Below are positions 23,875-33,182 of a stretch of 64,000 bases of DNA, piece after piece. The stretch spans positions 122,117 to 186,116 of the forward strand of contig NZ_JACYXI010000012.1 in the NCBI RefSeq assembly GCF_014842915.1, in the 5' to 3' direction. Under the pieces are notes generated by a model. That model ran no database searches and was not told the origin of the DNA. It was given only the letters and a program-made list of their open reading frames with translations. The translations under genes were made by a program, and so were the position numbers. Source of the stretch: Roseibium litorale (GTDB lineage: Bacteria > Pseudomonadota > Alphaproteobacteria > Rhizobiales > Stappiaceae). Each line of letters opens with the position of its first letter. Position 1 is the stretch's first letter.

Positions 23875-25461
23875 TTGGCTTCGACTTACGATTTCATCGT
23901 GATCGGCTCAGGTCATAACGGATTGACGGCAGCGAGCTATCTTGCCAAGGCGGGCAAGAAGATCCTGGTGCTCGAACGCAACGACTGGTACGGCGGCGGC
24001 GTCGTGACCAAGGAAATTCTGGCGCCCGGGTTCAAGTTCGACTTGCACTCGTCACTGCATGTGAACATCCAGGCCAACCCGCTCATCATCAATGACGAGC
24101 TGAAACTTCAATCCAAATACGGACTGAAATATCTCTATCCGGACGGCGTCTACTCGACGATGTTCGACGACGGCACGGCGCTCATCACCTACAAAGACAT
24201 CGACAAAACCTGCGAGTCGATTGCTCAGTTCTCCCGCAAGGACGCCGAGGCCTACAAGCGCTTCGCGGAAATGAGCATGAAAATCCTGCCGATGGTGACG
24301 CAGAGCCTTTTCGTGCCGGCTCTGCCGCAGGGGCCGTTCTATGCACTGCTCGACCAGAGCCTGGAAGGTCAGGAGATGATGCGGGCGTTGCAGATGTCGA
24401 AGCTCGACATCTGCCGCGAATTCTTCGAAAGCGACAAGCTGATCATTCACCTGCTGAAATTTGCCGCCGAGACGCTGACGGCGCCGGAGGAAATGGGCAC
24501 CGGCTTTGTCATCTACACGATGCCAGGCATGGTGCACCGCCATCCGATCGGTGTTCCGGTCGGTGGATCTGGTGCGTTGGTCGATGCGCTTATCGCCTGC
24601 TTGAAGGATTACGGCGGGGAGTTGCGCGACCGAATTCACGTCGAGAAGGTTTTGGTTGAGAACGGCAAGGCCGTAGGCGTCCGGCTGGAGGGTGGTGAAG
24701 TCATCCGCGCTCGAGACGGCATCATTGGTCAGATTCATCCCCATCTCCTCGGCGACATGGTGGATGGGCTGGATCAGGGAATGGTTGCACGTGCCAAGAG
24801 AGTGCAGAACGGCGCGTTTTCGATCATGCCGCAGCACTATGCGCTGAACGAAACCCCGAAGTTCAAGGCAGGCGAAGAAGCCGGCCGGGTGATCCTGCAG
24901 AACTACACGCCGTCGACGCTGGAGCGTTTTCTGCGCGTCTTCGACAATTATCGCTATGGCGACATGTGGGCGGAAGGCTCCAACGACACGATCATGGCCT
25001 CGCACATGCAGTGCCAGTTCGACCCCACCCAGGTGCCGGAGGGCAAATGCGCCATTACGGTCTATGGCTTCGGGCCGTATGAGCTGCGCGGCGGCGGCGC
25101 CTCCGAATGGGACCGGCGCAACAAGGAAATGGCCGATTGGTTACTGGAGCGCTTCCGCGACTATACTACCAACATGACCGACGACAACATCATCGGGCGA
25201 CGGTTCGACAGCCCGCTGGAAGTCTCGCGTCACTCGCCGATGTTCCAGCGTGGCGACGTCTCGGGGGTCGGTGAATATCTGCACCAGATCGGCGGCCAGC
25301 GCCCGACACCGGAACTTGCCAAGCTCAAGGTGCCCGGCGTCGAAGGTCTCTATCTGACCGGCACCGCCATCAATGTGTCCTCGGTCAGCGGCGCGGGCCG
25401 CGCCACGGCCATCAAGATTTGCCAGGACATGAAGATCAACTTCGACAAGCTGTGCGGGTGA
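23875..25461 (+). CDS. Phytoene-desaturase-like FAD oxidoreductase
   Basis: A 528-residue flavoprotein of the phytoene desaturase/PYROXD2 superfamily. TTG 23875 follows AGGAGGAGAG and puts the dinucleotide fold VIGSGHNGLTAASYLAKAG near the N-terminus. PVGGSGALVDALIACLKDYG in mid-protein and the C-terminal VEGLYLTGTAINVSSVSGAG match the family. Such enzymes desaturate or oxidise carotenoid-like and other hydrophobic chains, but relatives occur in aromatic degradation clusters with unknown chemistry. Four bases separate it from the 69-residue gene. Substrate unknown. Confidence 0.85.
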   Translation: MASTYDFIVIGSGHNGLTAASYLAKAGKKILVLERNDWYGGGVVTKEILAPGFKFDLHSSLHVNIQANPLIINDELKLQSKYGLKYLYPDGVYSTMFDDGTALITYKDIDKTCESIAQFSRKDAEAYKRFAEMSMKILPMVTQSLFVPALPQGPFYALLDQSLEGQEMMRALQMSKLDICREFFESDKLIIHLLKFAAETLTAPEEMGTGFVIYTMPGMVHRHPIGVPVGGSGALVDALIACLKDYGGELRDRIHVEKVLVENGKAVGVRLEGGEVIRARDGIIGQIHPHLLGDMVDGLDQGMVARAKRVQNGAFSIMPQHYALNETPKFKAGEEAGRVILQNYTPSTLERFLRVFDNYRYGDMWAEGSNDTIMASHMQCQFDPTQVPEGKCAITVYGFGPYELRGGGASEWDRRNKEMADWLLERFRDYTTNMTDDNIIGRRFDSPLEVSRHSPMFQRGDVSGVGEYLHQIGGQRPTPELAKLKVPGVEGLYLTGTAINVSSVSGAGRATAIKICQDMKINFDKLCG

Positions 25462-25465
25462 AGCG

Positions 25466-25675
25466 ATGAAGATGCAAGGGCCGGATGGCTCCCAACTGAT
25501 TGAAATCATGGGCGTGGAAAACCACGGCAACGGCTTGCTTGTCAGCGGGCAGATCATGGGCGCCATGCCCATGAAGGCTGTGCTGAAGCCGAGCGAGCTG
25601 AGGGCCGGCTTCAAGCTCCTCTCGTTCAGGCTCGTGGTGCAAGTGATCGCCATGCTGTTCAAGAAGGACGATTGA
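25466..25675 (+). CDS. Small unknown protein of the TetR operon
   Basis: A 69-residue frame starting 4 bases behind the flavoprotein stop (ATG 25466). It reads PDGSQLIEIMGVENHGNGLL, VSGQIMGAMPMKAVLKP, then LRAGFKLLSFRLVVQVIAML with a KKDD end. The C-terminal third is hydrophobic enough to be an amphipathic or membrane-touching helix. The tight spacing to both neighbours suggests it is translated and may be a partner of the flavoprotein. No family recognised. Confidence 0.65.
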   Translation: MKMQGPDGSQLIEIMGVENHGNGLLVSGQIMGAMPMKAVLKPSELRAGFKLLSFRLVVQVIAMLFKKDD

Positions 25676-25676
25676 C

Positions 25677-26783
25677 ATGGAGTTTGCCATGTCATTCCCG
25701 CGCATCGTCATGGGCGCCGGCGCCATCGCCGGTCTTGCCGGTGAGCTTTCGGCGCTCGGCATACGCCGGCCGCTGCTGCTAAGCGATACCGGCCTGGCGC
25801 GCGCGGGGCATCTGGACAGGGTCTCGGCTCTCATTCAGGGTCCGTGCGAAATGTTTTCCGGCATCCCGGAAAATCCGACCTCGGCCGGTGTCGAAGCCGC
25901 TGCGGAGCGCTTCGCGGCAGGGGCCTGCGATGCGGTGGTGGCTCTAGGCGGAGGGTCGGTGATCGATACCGGGAAACTGCTTGCCGTGATCGCCGCTCAG
26001 GGAGGCGTTCCAGGCGACTATCTCGGGCGTCCGGGCAAGGTGAAGTCGGCTATGCCCATCGTTGTCATTCCGACGACGGCCGGTACGGGGTCCGACAGTT
26101 CGCCCGATGCAGGGATCCATCCCGATGCGCATAGCCTGTCCTCGGGGATCACGTCGCGGCATGTGGTGCCGCGGCTGGCGCTTTGCGATCCGGAGCTGAC
26201 CGCAACGCTGCCCGCGTCCTTGACAGCGGCGACAGGCCTCGATGCCATTTCACATTGCATGGAAGGGTATCTTGCCATCGGCGACAATCCTCTCGCCGAC
26301 GTGCTTGCCCTGGATGGCCTTTCCAGAGCCTGGCGCTTTATCGAGAATGCGACGAATGACGGCAGCGATCTTCGCGCGCGCGGGCACATGATGCTGGCCG
26401 CTTTCGAAGGAGGAATAGCGATCGCCAAGGGCCTCGGTCCAGCTCACGCGATCGCCATCAGCTGCGGTGATCAGGGGCTGCATCACGGGCGGCTGAGCGC
26501 TCTCGGCCTGCTGGCCATGATGGATTTCATGCTGGTCAAGCAGCCCGCCAAGATGGGGGCGCTTGCCGTGGCGCTGAACATTCCTGACCCGTCCGACATC
26601 GCCGATGCGCTGCGCGGACTGATGCGCAGACTGGGGCTGCCGCTGACGCTCGCTGAAATCGGGTACCGGATCGGTTCACTGGACCGGTTGGCGCAGCTCT
26701 GTGCCGAAAGTCATTTCAACATGACGACGCCGTTCAGTCCAGATCAGGCCGAATACAGGGAGATGTTGAGCTCAATACTTTGA
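25677..26783 (+). CDS. Iron-type (group III) alcohol dehydrogenase
   Basis: A 368-residue metal-dependent alcohol dehydrogenase. The NAD site GGGSVIDTGK is at about 91-100; TTAGTGSDSSPDA and the metal ligands Asp189, His193 (GLDAISHCMEGY), His257 (GPAHAIAI) and His270 (LHHG) are readable. Length is a little short but normal for the maleylacetate-reductase/alcohol branch. ATG 25677 follows the preceding stop directly; ATG 25689 is an alternative. With the aldehyde dehydrogenase it could take an alcohol to an acid; reduction is equally possible. Confidence 0.88.
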   Translation: MEFAMSFPRIVMGAGAIAGLAGELSALGIRRPLLLSDTGLARAGHLDRVSALIQGPCEMFSGIPENPTSAGVEAAAERFAAGACDAVVALGGGSVIDTGKLLAVIAAQGGVPGDYLGRPGKVKSAMPIVVIPTTAGTGSDSSPDAGIHPDAHSLSSGITSRHVVPRLALCDPELTATLPASLTAATGLDAISHCMEGYLAIGDNPLADVLALDGLSRAWRFIENATNDGSDLRARGHMMLAAFEGGIAIAKGLGPAHAIAISCGDQGLHHGRLSALGLLAMMDFMLVKQPAKMGALAVALNIPDPSDIADALRGLMRRLGLPLTLAEIGYRIGSLDRLAQLCAESHFNMTTPFSPDQAEYREMLSSIL

Positions 26784-26811
26784 GGAATTCGTAGCGTCAA
26801 AATCATGCCGC

Positions 26812-26823
26812 CACGATATCGTG
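26812..26823. promoter_or_regulatory. Possible third TetR operator, before the ABC importer
   Basis: CACGATATCGTG is a perfect palindrome with core CGATATCG, the same centre as the operator at 22288. Its outer bases differ (CAC instead of GAC). It lies 80 bases before the binding-protein gene, between two units of the island. Confidence 0.4.
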
Positions 26824-26902
26824 ACCGCCCGGAGGGGAGAACGGGCAAGCACAACCATACGCGGCAGGCCCGGCTCAAGGGCGCTGCAACAGGGAGGAAC
26901 TT

Positions 26903-28120
26903 ATGAAAATTGGTTTCAATGACATCAGCCGGCGCTCTTTGCTGACGTTGGCTGCGGCGGGCATTCTCTCAATCGGAGTGGCCCGACCATCATTCGCCGC
27001 CGATGACATCGTTATCGGGGCGTCTCTGCCGCTCAGCGGCGTCCTCGCGGGCTTTGGGTCCTATCTGAAATGGGGCTACAACCATGCTGTCGACGAGGTC
27101 AATGCCGCAGGGGGGATCGAAATCAAGGGTGCCAAGAGGAAGGTCCGCCTTGAAATCCGCGACGACAAATCCGACCCCAACGTGGTTGCCTCGAACACCG
27201 ATACGCTGATTTCCCGCGACCATGCGGTTGCGATCCTCGCATCGCCGACACCGCCGCTGGTCGCAGCAGGTGGTCTGGTGGCAGAACGGAACCGGATTCC
27301 GTTCATCACCGGAGCCGCGCCGCTGGAATCCTTCAAGGCGGTCCGCAAGTGGAGATATGGCTGGGATGTCTTCTTTTGGGAGCCGGATCTCGCAGCATCG
27401 CCGTTCCATCTGATCAACGACCTCGCGCTTGCCACCAACAAGAAGGTGGCCATCCTGCATGACAACGGCCCCGACGGCCAGCAGGTGGGCGGCGTCGCTT
27501 GGCCGGCCATGGCAAAGCAGTTCCAGTTCGAGGTGGTGCGGAATTCCGCCTTCCCGATGGACTCAACCCAGTTCACATCCGTTATCGCCGATGCCAAGGC
27601 GTCCAATGCCGACATCATGCTGGTCATGTCCTCGACCCCCCAGGCCGTGGCCATCCGCAAGCAGCTGGCGGCCGCAGGCTATACGCCCAAGGTGCTTGTG
27701 ATGGAACGCGGTGGCGAACCTCAGCAGTTCTCCGAAGCGCTGGGTCCGCTCGCGAACGGCACACTGGTCGGTGCCTACTGGAACCCATCCTATCCTTATC
27801 CGGGCTCCTTCGAGCTGACCAAAGCTTTCGAGACGGAAACGGGCCAGACATGGAGCCAGCACATTTCCGCCTCCTACGCCGTTGCCAAGATCATGCTCGA
27901 CGCGATCGCTCGTGCCGGCTCCACGGATAGCGAGGCGATTAACGACGAGATTGCCAAAACGGAGGCGACCTATGTCGTGGGACCCGTCAAGTTCGACGAA
28001 AGCCACACGTCCAAGCTGCCGATCGCGCAATCGCAGTGGCAGGACGGCCAGGTTCAGATCGTCTGGCCGCAGGCGCAGGCGTCGGCAAAGATCCTGTTCC
28101 CGGTCCCGGCCGGCAATTGA
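26903..28120 (+). CDS. Branched-chain-type ABC importer binding protein
   Basis: A 405-residue periplasmic binding protein of the LivJ/LivK class. The N-terminus has a twin-arginine-like signal (ISRRSLLTLAAAG, cleaved near AFAA, about residue 32), then DDIVIGASLPLSGVLAGFGS. VNAAGGIEIKGAKRKVRLEI and DDKSDPN are typical. GGAGG lies before ATG 26903. It serves LivH, LivM and the fused ATPase behind it. In catabolic clusters such importers often take up aromatic acids rather than amino acids. Confidence 0.93.
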   Translation: MKIGFNDISRRSLLTLAAAGILSIGVARPSFAADDIVIGASLPLSGVLAGFGSYLKWGYNHAVDEVNAAGGIEIKGAKRKVRLEIRDDKSDPNVVASNTDTLISRDHAVAILASPTPPLVAAGGLVAERNRIPFITGAAPLESFKAVRKWRYGWDVFFWEPDLAASPFHLINDLALATNKKVAILHDNGPDGQQVGGVAWPAMAKQFQFEVVRNSAFPMDSTQFTSVIADAKASNADIMLVMSSTPQAVAIRKQLAAAGYTPKVLVMERGGEPQQFSEALGPLANGTLVGAYWNPSYPYPGSFELTKAFETETGQTWSQHISASYAVAKIMLDAIARAGSTDSEAINDEIAKTEATYVVGPVKFDESHTSKLPIAQSQWQDGQVQIVWPQAQASAKILFPVPAGN

Positions 28121-28146
28121 TCCTGCCCATTGGAGGTGTCGAGGGT

Positions 28147-29016
28147 ATGTCTTTTGAGATCATAGCCAGCAATCTGCTTTCTGGTGTCCTGTGGGGCGGC
28201 ATTCTGGCGCTGATCGCGCTCGGCCTTTCCATCGTGCTTGGTGTCATGCGCCTGATCAATCTGGCGCATGGCGAGATTATGGTGGCGGGGGCGTATTGCG
28301 CCCTCGTCATCGGTTCGTTGACGGGCCTTGATCCGTTGATCGCGTTGCCGCTGATTGCCGCTATCATGGTTGTGGTGGCCGTGCCCCTGCAGCAGCTTCT
28401 GCTTGCGCCTCTGGCGGGCAAGGGCGCCGAAGCGCCGATGATGACGACATTCGCAGTGTCGCTCATCCTGCAAAACCTCTTCCTTGTCGGCTTCAGCGCC
28501 GACACACGCTCGATCGGGCAGGGCTATTCGACGCAGCCCTTCTCCATCGGGCCGATATCAGTGCCGTTGATCTACGTTTTGGGTTTCGTCATTTCCGTCG
28601 GGATCATCGGCGCGGTCTATCTGCTGGTCAATCGAAGCGCCTTCGGGCGCGACCTGCGGGCCAGCGCGCTCGACCCGGTGGCGGCCGCAAGTGTCGGCGT
28701 CAATGTTCGTCGCGTTCACGCCTTGACCTTCGGGTTGGGCGCCGCCTGTGCGGCGACAGGCGGAGTGCTGGTGGGCATCGCCTTGTCTTTCACGCCGACC
28801 ACCGGCGCCGCCTACCTTCTCACCAGCTTCGCCATCGTGGTGCTCGGTGGCATGGGCAGCATCTTCGGTACGCTCGTTGCAGGGATCGTGCTTGGCGTCA
28901 TTCAGAGCATTGGCGCACTGGTCCTGGGTGATGGTTTCCGTGATCTGGTTGGTCTCGTGCTCTTTCTGGCTGTGCTCGCGGTTAGACCCGCTGGCCTCTT
29001 CGGTCGGAGGACCTGA
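28147..29016 (+). CDS. ABC importer permease, LivH type
   Basis: A 289-residue membrane protein with about eight helices. The start at 28147 follows TTGGAGGTG; the longer frame would overlap the binding protein. SNLLSGVLWGGILALIALGL and IVLGVMRLINLAHGEIMVAG are the LivH opening, and GRDLRASALDPVAAASVGVN with VLGGMGSIFGTLVAGIVLG is the ATPase-docking and end region. It forms the translocation pore with LivM. Confidence 0.93.
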   Translation: MSFEIIASNLLSGVLWGGILALIALGLSIVLGVMRLINLAHGEIMVAGAYCALVIGSLTGLDPLIALPLIAAIMVVVAVPLQQLLLAPLAGKGAEAPMMTTFAVSLILQNLFLVGFSADTRSIGQGYSTQPFSIGPISVPLIYVLGFVISVGIIGAVYLLVNRSAFGRDLRASALDPVAAASVGVNVRRVHALTFGLGAACAATGGVLVGIALSFTPTTGAAYLLTSFAIVVLGGMGSIFGTLVAGIVLGVIQSIGALVLGDGFRDLVGLVLFLAVLAVRPAGLFGRRT

Positions 29017-29018
29017 GA

Positions 29019-30011
29019 ATGATGCAAGAGAATTCTCTCGGGCGCAGCATGGCTCATCCCCTGACCGGCAGCGTAGCGCCTGCCTTGATCGTGGCCGTCT
29101 TTGCCGCCGCTTTCATGACGCCGGGCCTGTTGGGCAACTATGAAGTCGAGATCGCGTACCGGCTCATGCTTTATATCTGCCTGGCGGAGGCCTGGAACCT
29201 GCTTGCCGGCTATGGGGGGCTAGTCTCGCTCGGAAGCGCCGCATTCGTCGGCGTCGGTGCCTATGCGTTCACCAGCGCGCTCAATGCTTTCGGAGTGCCG
29301 CCGATCGTCGGTCTCTTGCTGGCAGGGCTCGCCGGTGGTGTGTTCGCCGTGCTGGTGTCGCCTGCGGTGTTTCGCATGCGCGGCCTCTATTTCACGGTCG
29401 GCACGCTGGCCCTGGGAGAGGCGCTCAGGCTTTTCATGGTCAATGTTCCGTGGTTCGGCGGTTCCCGAGGTCTGTTTCTCGATGCGGATTTTCCCAGTCG
29501 TGAAGCCCTGTTTTGGTGGGCGCTCGGCCTGCTCGCACTGAGCCAGTTCCTCATCACGGTCTACACGCGGACGCGGCTATCGATCATTCTTCGCTCCGTT
29601 CGCGATGACGAGGATGCCGCCGCGCAGCTGGGTGTGCGCATTTACCGGGTGAAGCTCGTGGCCTTCGTCGTGGCGAGCATGCTCATGGGCATGGGCGGCG
29701 GGCTTCAGGCCTACAAGCTTGGTGCCGTCGAGCCCTACGGCATGTTCGGTCTGCCGTGGTCCATTGACATCCTTTCAATGGTCGTCATCGGCGGGCTTGG
29801 CCTGCGCTACGGAGCCCTCGTTGGAGCCTTTTTCGTCATCACTCTGGCCGAACTGCTCGCCGATTATCCCGAAGCGCACATCGTTGTTACCGGTCTCGTG
29901 CTTGCCCTTGTCGTCCGCTTTGCCCCGCGCGGGGTATGCGGCCTTGTGATCGACAACTGGAAAAGGCGCAGATCCGAGACGCGCGGGAGCGAACGGGAGG
30001 TTCAGCCATGA
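29019..30011 (+). CDS. ABC importer permease, LivM type
   Basis: A 330-residue membrane protein. YRLMLYICLAEAWNLLAGYG, GLVSLGSAAFVGVGAYAF and SIILRSVRDDEDAAAQLGVR are LivM landmarks, the last being the coupling loop. It begins two bases past the livH stop and overlaps the ATPase gene by four bases (ATGA at 30008). About eight to nine helices are expected. Confidence 0.92.
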   Translation: MMQENSLGRSMAHPLTGSVAPALIVAVFAAAFMTPGLLGNYEVEIAYRLMLYICLAEAWNLLAGYGGLVSLGSAAFVGVGAYAFTSALNAFGVPPIVGLLLAGLAGGVFAVLVSPAVFRMRGLYFTVGTLALGEALRLFMVNVPWFGGSRGLFLDADFPSREALFWWALGLLALSQFLITVYTRTRLSIILRSVRDDEDAAAQLGVRIYRVKLVAFVVASMLMGMGGGLQAYKLGAVEPYGMFGLPWSIDILSMVVIGGLGLRYGALVGAFFVITLAELLADYPEAHIVVTGLVLALVVRFAPRGVCGLVIDNWKRRRSETRGSEREVQP

Positions 30012-31534
30012 AGAGCGATGGGCAGAAAAACGTGCCGGCGATCGAAACACGGGGCCTGACAAAACGCTACGGAGGACTTGTCGCGGTCGAAGACCTCAGC
30101 ATTTCCTTTCCCAAGGGGGAGATCAGCGGCGTGATCGGTCCCAACGGCGCCGGAAAGTCGACCCTGATCGGCCTGATTGGTGGTGCGCTCGCTCCGAGCG
30201 CAGGCGAAGTCATCTATTACGGCGAAGATATTTCGAAGCTCCCGGCGCCGGAAAGGGCTCGTCTGGGCATCGGCCGTACCTATCAGTTGCCGCGCCCGTT
30301 TCTCGACATGAGCGTTCGCGAGAACCTGCAGGTTGCGCTCTTTTCGAAGTCGCCGCTGATGTCACGACGCGAGGCGGCGGCCCGGACCAACCAGGTGCTG
30401 GAACAGACGGGCCTTGCCGGAGCCGGAAACATCGCCGCGCGCAACCTGCCGCTGTTGCGCCGCAAGCGGCTCGAAGTCGCGCGGGCGCTGATGCTCGATC
30501 CGAAGCTTCTCTTGCTTGATGAGGTGGGTGCGGGACTGGTTGACCACGAAATAGACGAACTGATCGCGCTCATTCACGCGCTGAACGACGGAACGCGTTC
30601 GATCCTGATCATCGAGCACGTCATCCGCGTCGTGCGCGAATGCTGCAAGCAGTTGGCCGTGCTGAATTTCGGCAAGAAGCTTGCGGCAGGACCGACGCAG
30701 GAAATCCTGAACGACGATAATGTTGCAGCGGTCTATCTGGGCGCCGCCCATCGCACCGATCCCGCAGCCGCCGGTGTCGCTACCCTCACGTCTGCCCGGC
30801 GTAAGGCCAAACCCGACCGCGCCACGCTGTTGCAGCTTTCAGGCGTCAGCGCCGGCTACGGCCAGGCTCGTGTGCTCGACAATATTTCGATGCGCGTCGG
30901 CGAAGGTGAGGTTGTCGCGGTTCTCGGCAGCAACGGCGCGGGAAAGACGACGCTCGCCAATGTCATTGCCGGGTCACTGGCCCCTTCGGCGGGAAAGCTC
31001 GAATTCGGCGGCGAAGACGTCACGCGCCTTTCGGGTGACAAGCTGTTTTCGCGTGGGCTGGCCCATTGCATGGAAGGCCGCCGGATATTCCCGGAACTGA
31101 CCGTCGAGGAGAACCTCAAGATCGCCCTTCGCGGCGATGCGCGTCGTCAGACCGCACAGCGTCTCGAGGAGATCTACACGCTGTTTCCGGTTTTGGCGGA
31201 GCGGCGCAACAGCATGGGCACGGCGCTGTCGGGCGGGCAGTTGCAGATGCTGGCAATCGGGCGTGCGCTGATCTCGAAGCCGCGGCTGGTGATTTTCGAC
31301 GAGATCAGTCTAGGGCTGGCGCCGGTCGTCATGGATCAGCTCTATGCGGCGCTTGCGAACCTGCGGGACAGCGGTCTGACGATGCTTGTCATTGAGCAAG
31401 ACGTAGAGCGCGCGCTTGAGCTTGCCGACGGCGCCTATGTGCTCAAACAGGGGCGCATCGTCTTGTCCGGTGACGCCGCCTCCCTCAGCCGCAACCCGAG
31501 TCTGCGCGACATCTACCTGGGAGAGAAAAGCTGA
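30008..31534 (+). CDS. Fused LivG-LivF ABC ATPase
   Basis: A 508-residue protein containing two ATPase domains joined by a linker at about 245-272. Domain 1 (LivG-like): Walker A GPNGAGKST at 44-52, Walker B LLLLDE at 167-172, but the signature reads LLRRKRL at 149-155 instead of LSGGQ. Domain 2 (LivF-like): GSNGAGKTT at 307-315 and a canonical LSGGQ at 407-411. LivG and LivF are usually separate proteins; the fusion fixes a 1:1 ratio and leaves one composite ATP site with a weak signature. It overlaps the livM stop. Confidence 0.92.
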   Translation: MKSDGQKNVPAIETRGLTKRYGGLVAVEDLSISFPKGEISGVIGPNGAGKSTLIGLIGGALAPSAGEVIYYGEDISKLPAPERARLGIGRTYQLPRPFLDMSVRENLQVALFSKSPLMSRREAAARTNQVLEQTGLAGAGNIAARNLPLLRRKRLEVARALMLDPKLLLLDEVGAGLVDHEIDELIALIHALNDGTRSILIIEHVIRVVRECCKQLAVLNFGKKLAAGPTQEILNDDNVAAVYLGAAHRTDPAAAGVATLTSARRKAKPDRATLLQLSGVSAGYGQARVLDNISMRVGEGEVVAVLGSNGAGKTTLANVIAGSLAPSAGKLEFGGEDVTRLSGDKLFSRGLAHCMEGRRIFPELTVEENLKIALRGDARRQTAQRLEEIYTLFPVLAERRNSMGTALSGGQLQMLAIGRALISKPRLVIFDEISLGLAPVVMDQLYAALANLRDSGLTMLVIEQDVERALELADGAYVLKQGRIVLSGDAASLSRNPSLRDIYLGEKS

Positions 31535-31647
31535 CGTTCTTCCGATAGCGGACGATCATGCTTCTGGAAGCCAATCCAGTCCCGCTTGATCCCGTTCCGC
31601 AACGCGCATCGTCCGATCGCACATTCCAGTCTGGAGGTCACAGTAGC

Positions 31648-32631
31648 ATGTCACACGCAGCAGGTCACACGAGCGGGGAAGCCGACACACGCGTTCTCAT
31701 CCTGGAGCCCGACAGCCATCACGAGATGCGGGTCTATGCCGATGCCATGAAACGAGAATTTCCGCGTCTGATCATCGACGAGGCACATTCGACCGATGCT
31801 GCTATGCAGGCCGCACCGCCGAACATCATCGTGGCGAAGAGCATCTACATCACGCAGGATCTGGTCAACCGGTCGCCTAATCTCGCCTGGGTTCACTCGC
31901 TGATCAGCGGCGAGGACCATATTCGCCGCCTGCATTTTCCCACCTGCCCCGTTATAACGGCGACCCGTGGCGTGCACTCGACGCAGGTCAGCGAACTTGC
32001 GATCCTCCTGATGATGGCGCTCGCACGCGATCTTCCAAGCTTCTTGAGGGCGCAGCAGACGGAGACCTGGACGCACAGGACGCAGCCGACGCTGGCTGGA
32101 AAGACAGCGCTGATCGTCGGGCTGGGGCGGATCGGCGAGGAATTGGCCCGGTTGCTGACGGCATTCGGAATGACGGTCGATGGCGTCAGCAACGGCCGAA
32201 GCGATCTCAAAACGATCAGGACCGTCTATCCGCGCAACGAGTTGGCCAAGGCAGTCGCCGGCGCGGACTTCGTCATCGCGCTGATCCCCTTGTCGCCGGA
32301 GACTGTGAAGATGTTCAATCGCGAAATCTTCGCTGCCATGAAGCCCAGTGCCTATTTCGTCAATGTCGCCCGCGGCGGCGTCGCCGACGAGGAGGCACTT
32401 ATCGCCTCTCTCGAAACCGGGCAGATTGCCGGCGCCGGTATCGACGCCTTCGCGACCGAGCCTCTGCCTGCAGGTCACCCGCTCTGGCACGCCCCCAACA
32501 CCATCCTGACGCCGCATGTCGGGGGGCGTAGTGACCGGTATGCAGAAGTGGCTTGCCCGCTGCTGATCGACGCTGCCAGGGCATTCTTCAATGGCCGCCA
32601 TAGTGACATGCCGTTTCGCGTGCAAATCTAG
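31648..32631 (+). CDS. D-isomer-specific 2-hydroxyacid dehydrogenase
   Basis: A 327-residue NAD-dependent enzyme. ATG 31648 is preferred (CTGGAGG upstream) over 31558, which adds an unlikely 30 residues. Readable: NAD fold LIVGLGRIGEELARLL, VNVARGGVADEEALIASLE with the substrate arginine, IDAFATEPLPAGHPLWHAPN with the glutamate and LTPHVGG with the catalytic histidine. It reduces a 2-keto acid or oxidises a 2-hydroxy acid. It is the last gene of the island, 113 bases behind the fused ATPase. Confidence 0.9.
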   Translation: MSHAAGHTSGEADTRVLILEPDSHHEMRVYADAMKREFPRLIIDEAHSTDAAMQAAPPNIIVAKSIYITQDLVNRSPNLAWVHSLISGEDHIRRLHFPTCPVITATRGVHSTQVSELAILLMMALARDLPSFLRAQQTETWTHRTQPTLAGKTALIVGLGRIGEELARLLTAFGMTVDGVSNGRSDLKTIRTVYPRNELAKAVAGADFVIALIPLSPETVKMFNREIFAAMKPSAYFVNVARGGVADEEALIASLETGQIAGAGIDAFATEPLPAGHPLWHAPNTILTPHVGGRSDRYAEVACPLLIDAARAFFNGRHSDMPFRVQI

Positions 32632-33182
32632 GCGCGCGCGCGGCCGGTCGCAATTGCTTTGGCGCACGGTTTGCGAGCGTTGAAAATTGGTCCGCCACCT
32701 CACTCTTGGGTGTAGCTGTCGATGGCCTTGCCAGGGGTAGATTCACAAACTTGACGCACCCTGCAGGGATTTGGCGAATTCGTCCGGCTACAGCGTTGCA
32801 AGCCTTTGAAAGCCAGACGGCTTCCTGCAGTCTTGCACGACGAATTCGCTCAAACCAGTGCCTGCAAATTTATGGGTCCACAGCCTCGTGCCGGATCTGC
32901 GGCCTTGACATCGTCGAAGGCGCCTGGTTTCGCGAGCTCACGCTCCCCCTTTTACTCGTCCGAGCCATATCAGCTGGACGTCTGTCAAAAGCCTTCGTCT
33001 CGTGATAGGAAGGTCCATCCCGAATAACCCGCACTCGCGCCATGTCGCCGACGCTGCCGTGTTTGCGCTTGCGCGCAGCAACCGTGCCCATTATCGCTGC
33101 CTTATTTGGTACATTGTGCCAAGTCTAACTTCGAAGTCGGCGGATTTGGTGCAAAACGATCGTAAATGAGACGGAGAAGGAA
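32632..33182. other. Intergenic stretch at the island/dusA junction
   Basis: About 550 bases without a convincing gene. Several short open frames (for example 32706-33005 plus and 33091-32870 minus) have no recognisable similarity. Near 33110 an imperfect inverted repeat TTGGTAC-ATT-GTGCCAA occurs. No integrase or clear att duplication was found in the window. Confidence 0.4.

Noticed and set aside
33143..33158. GATTTGGTGCAAAACG before dusA resembling GATTTGGTGCTAAACG at 57901
   Set aside because: One mismatch in 16 bases is expected several times by chance in a window of this size, and the distances to the genes differ.
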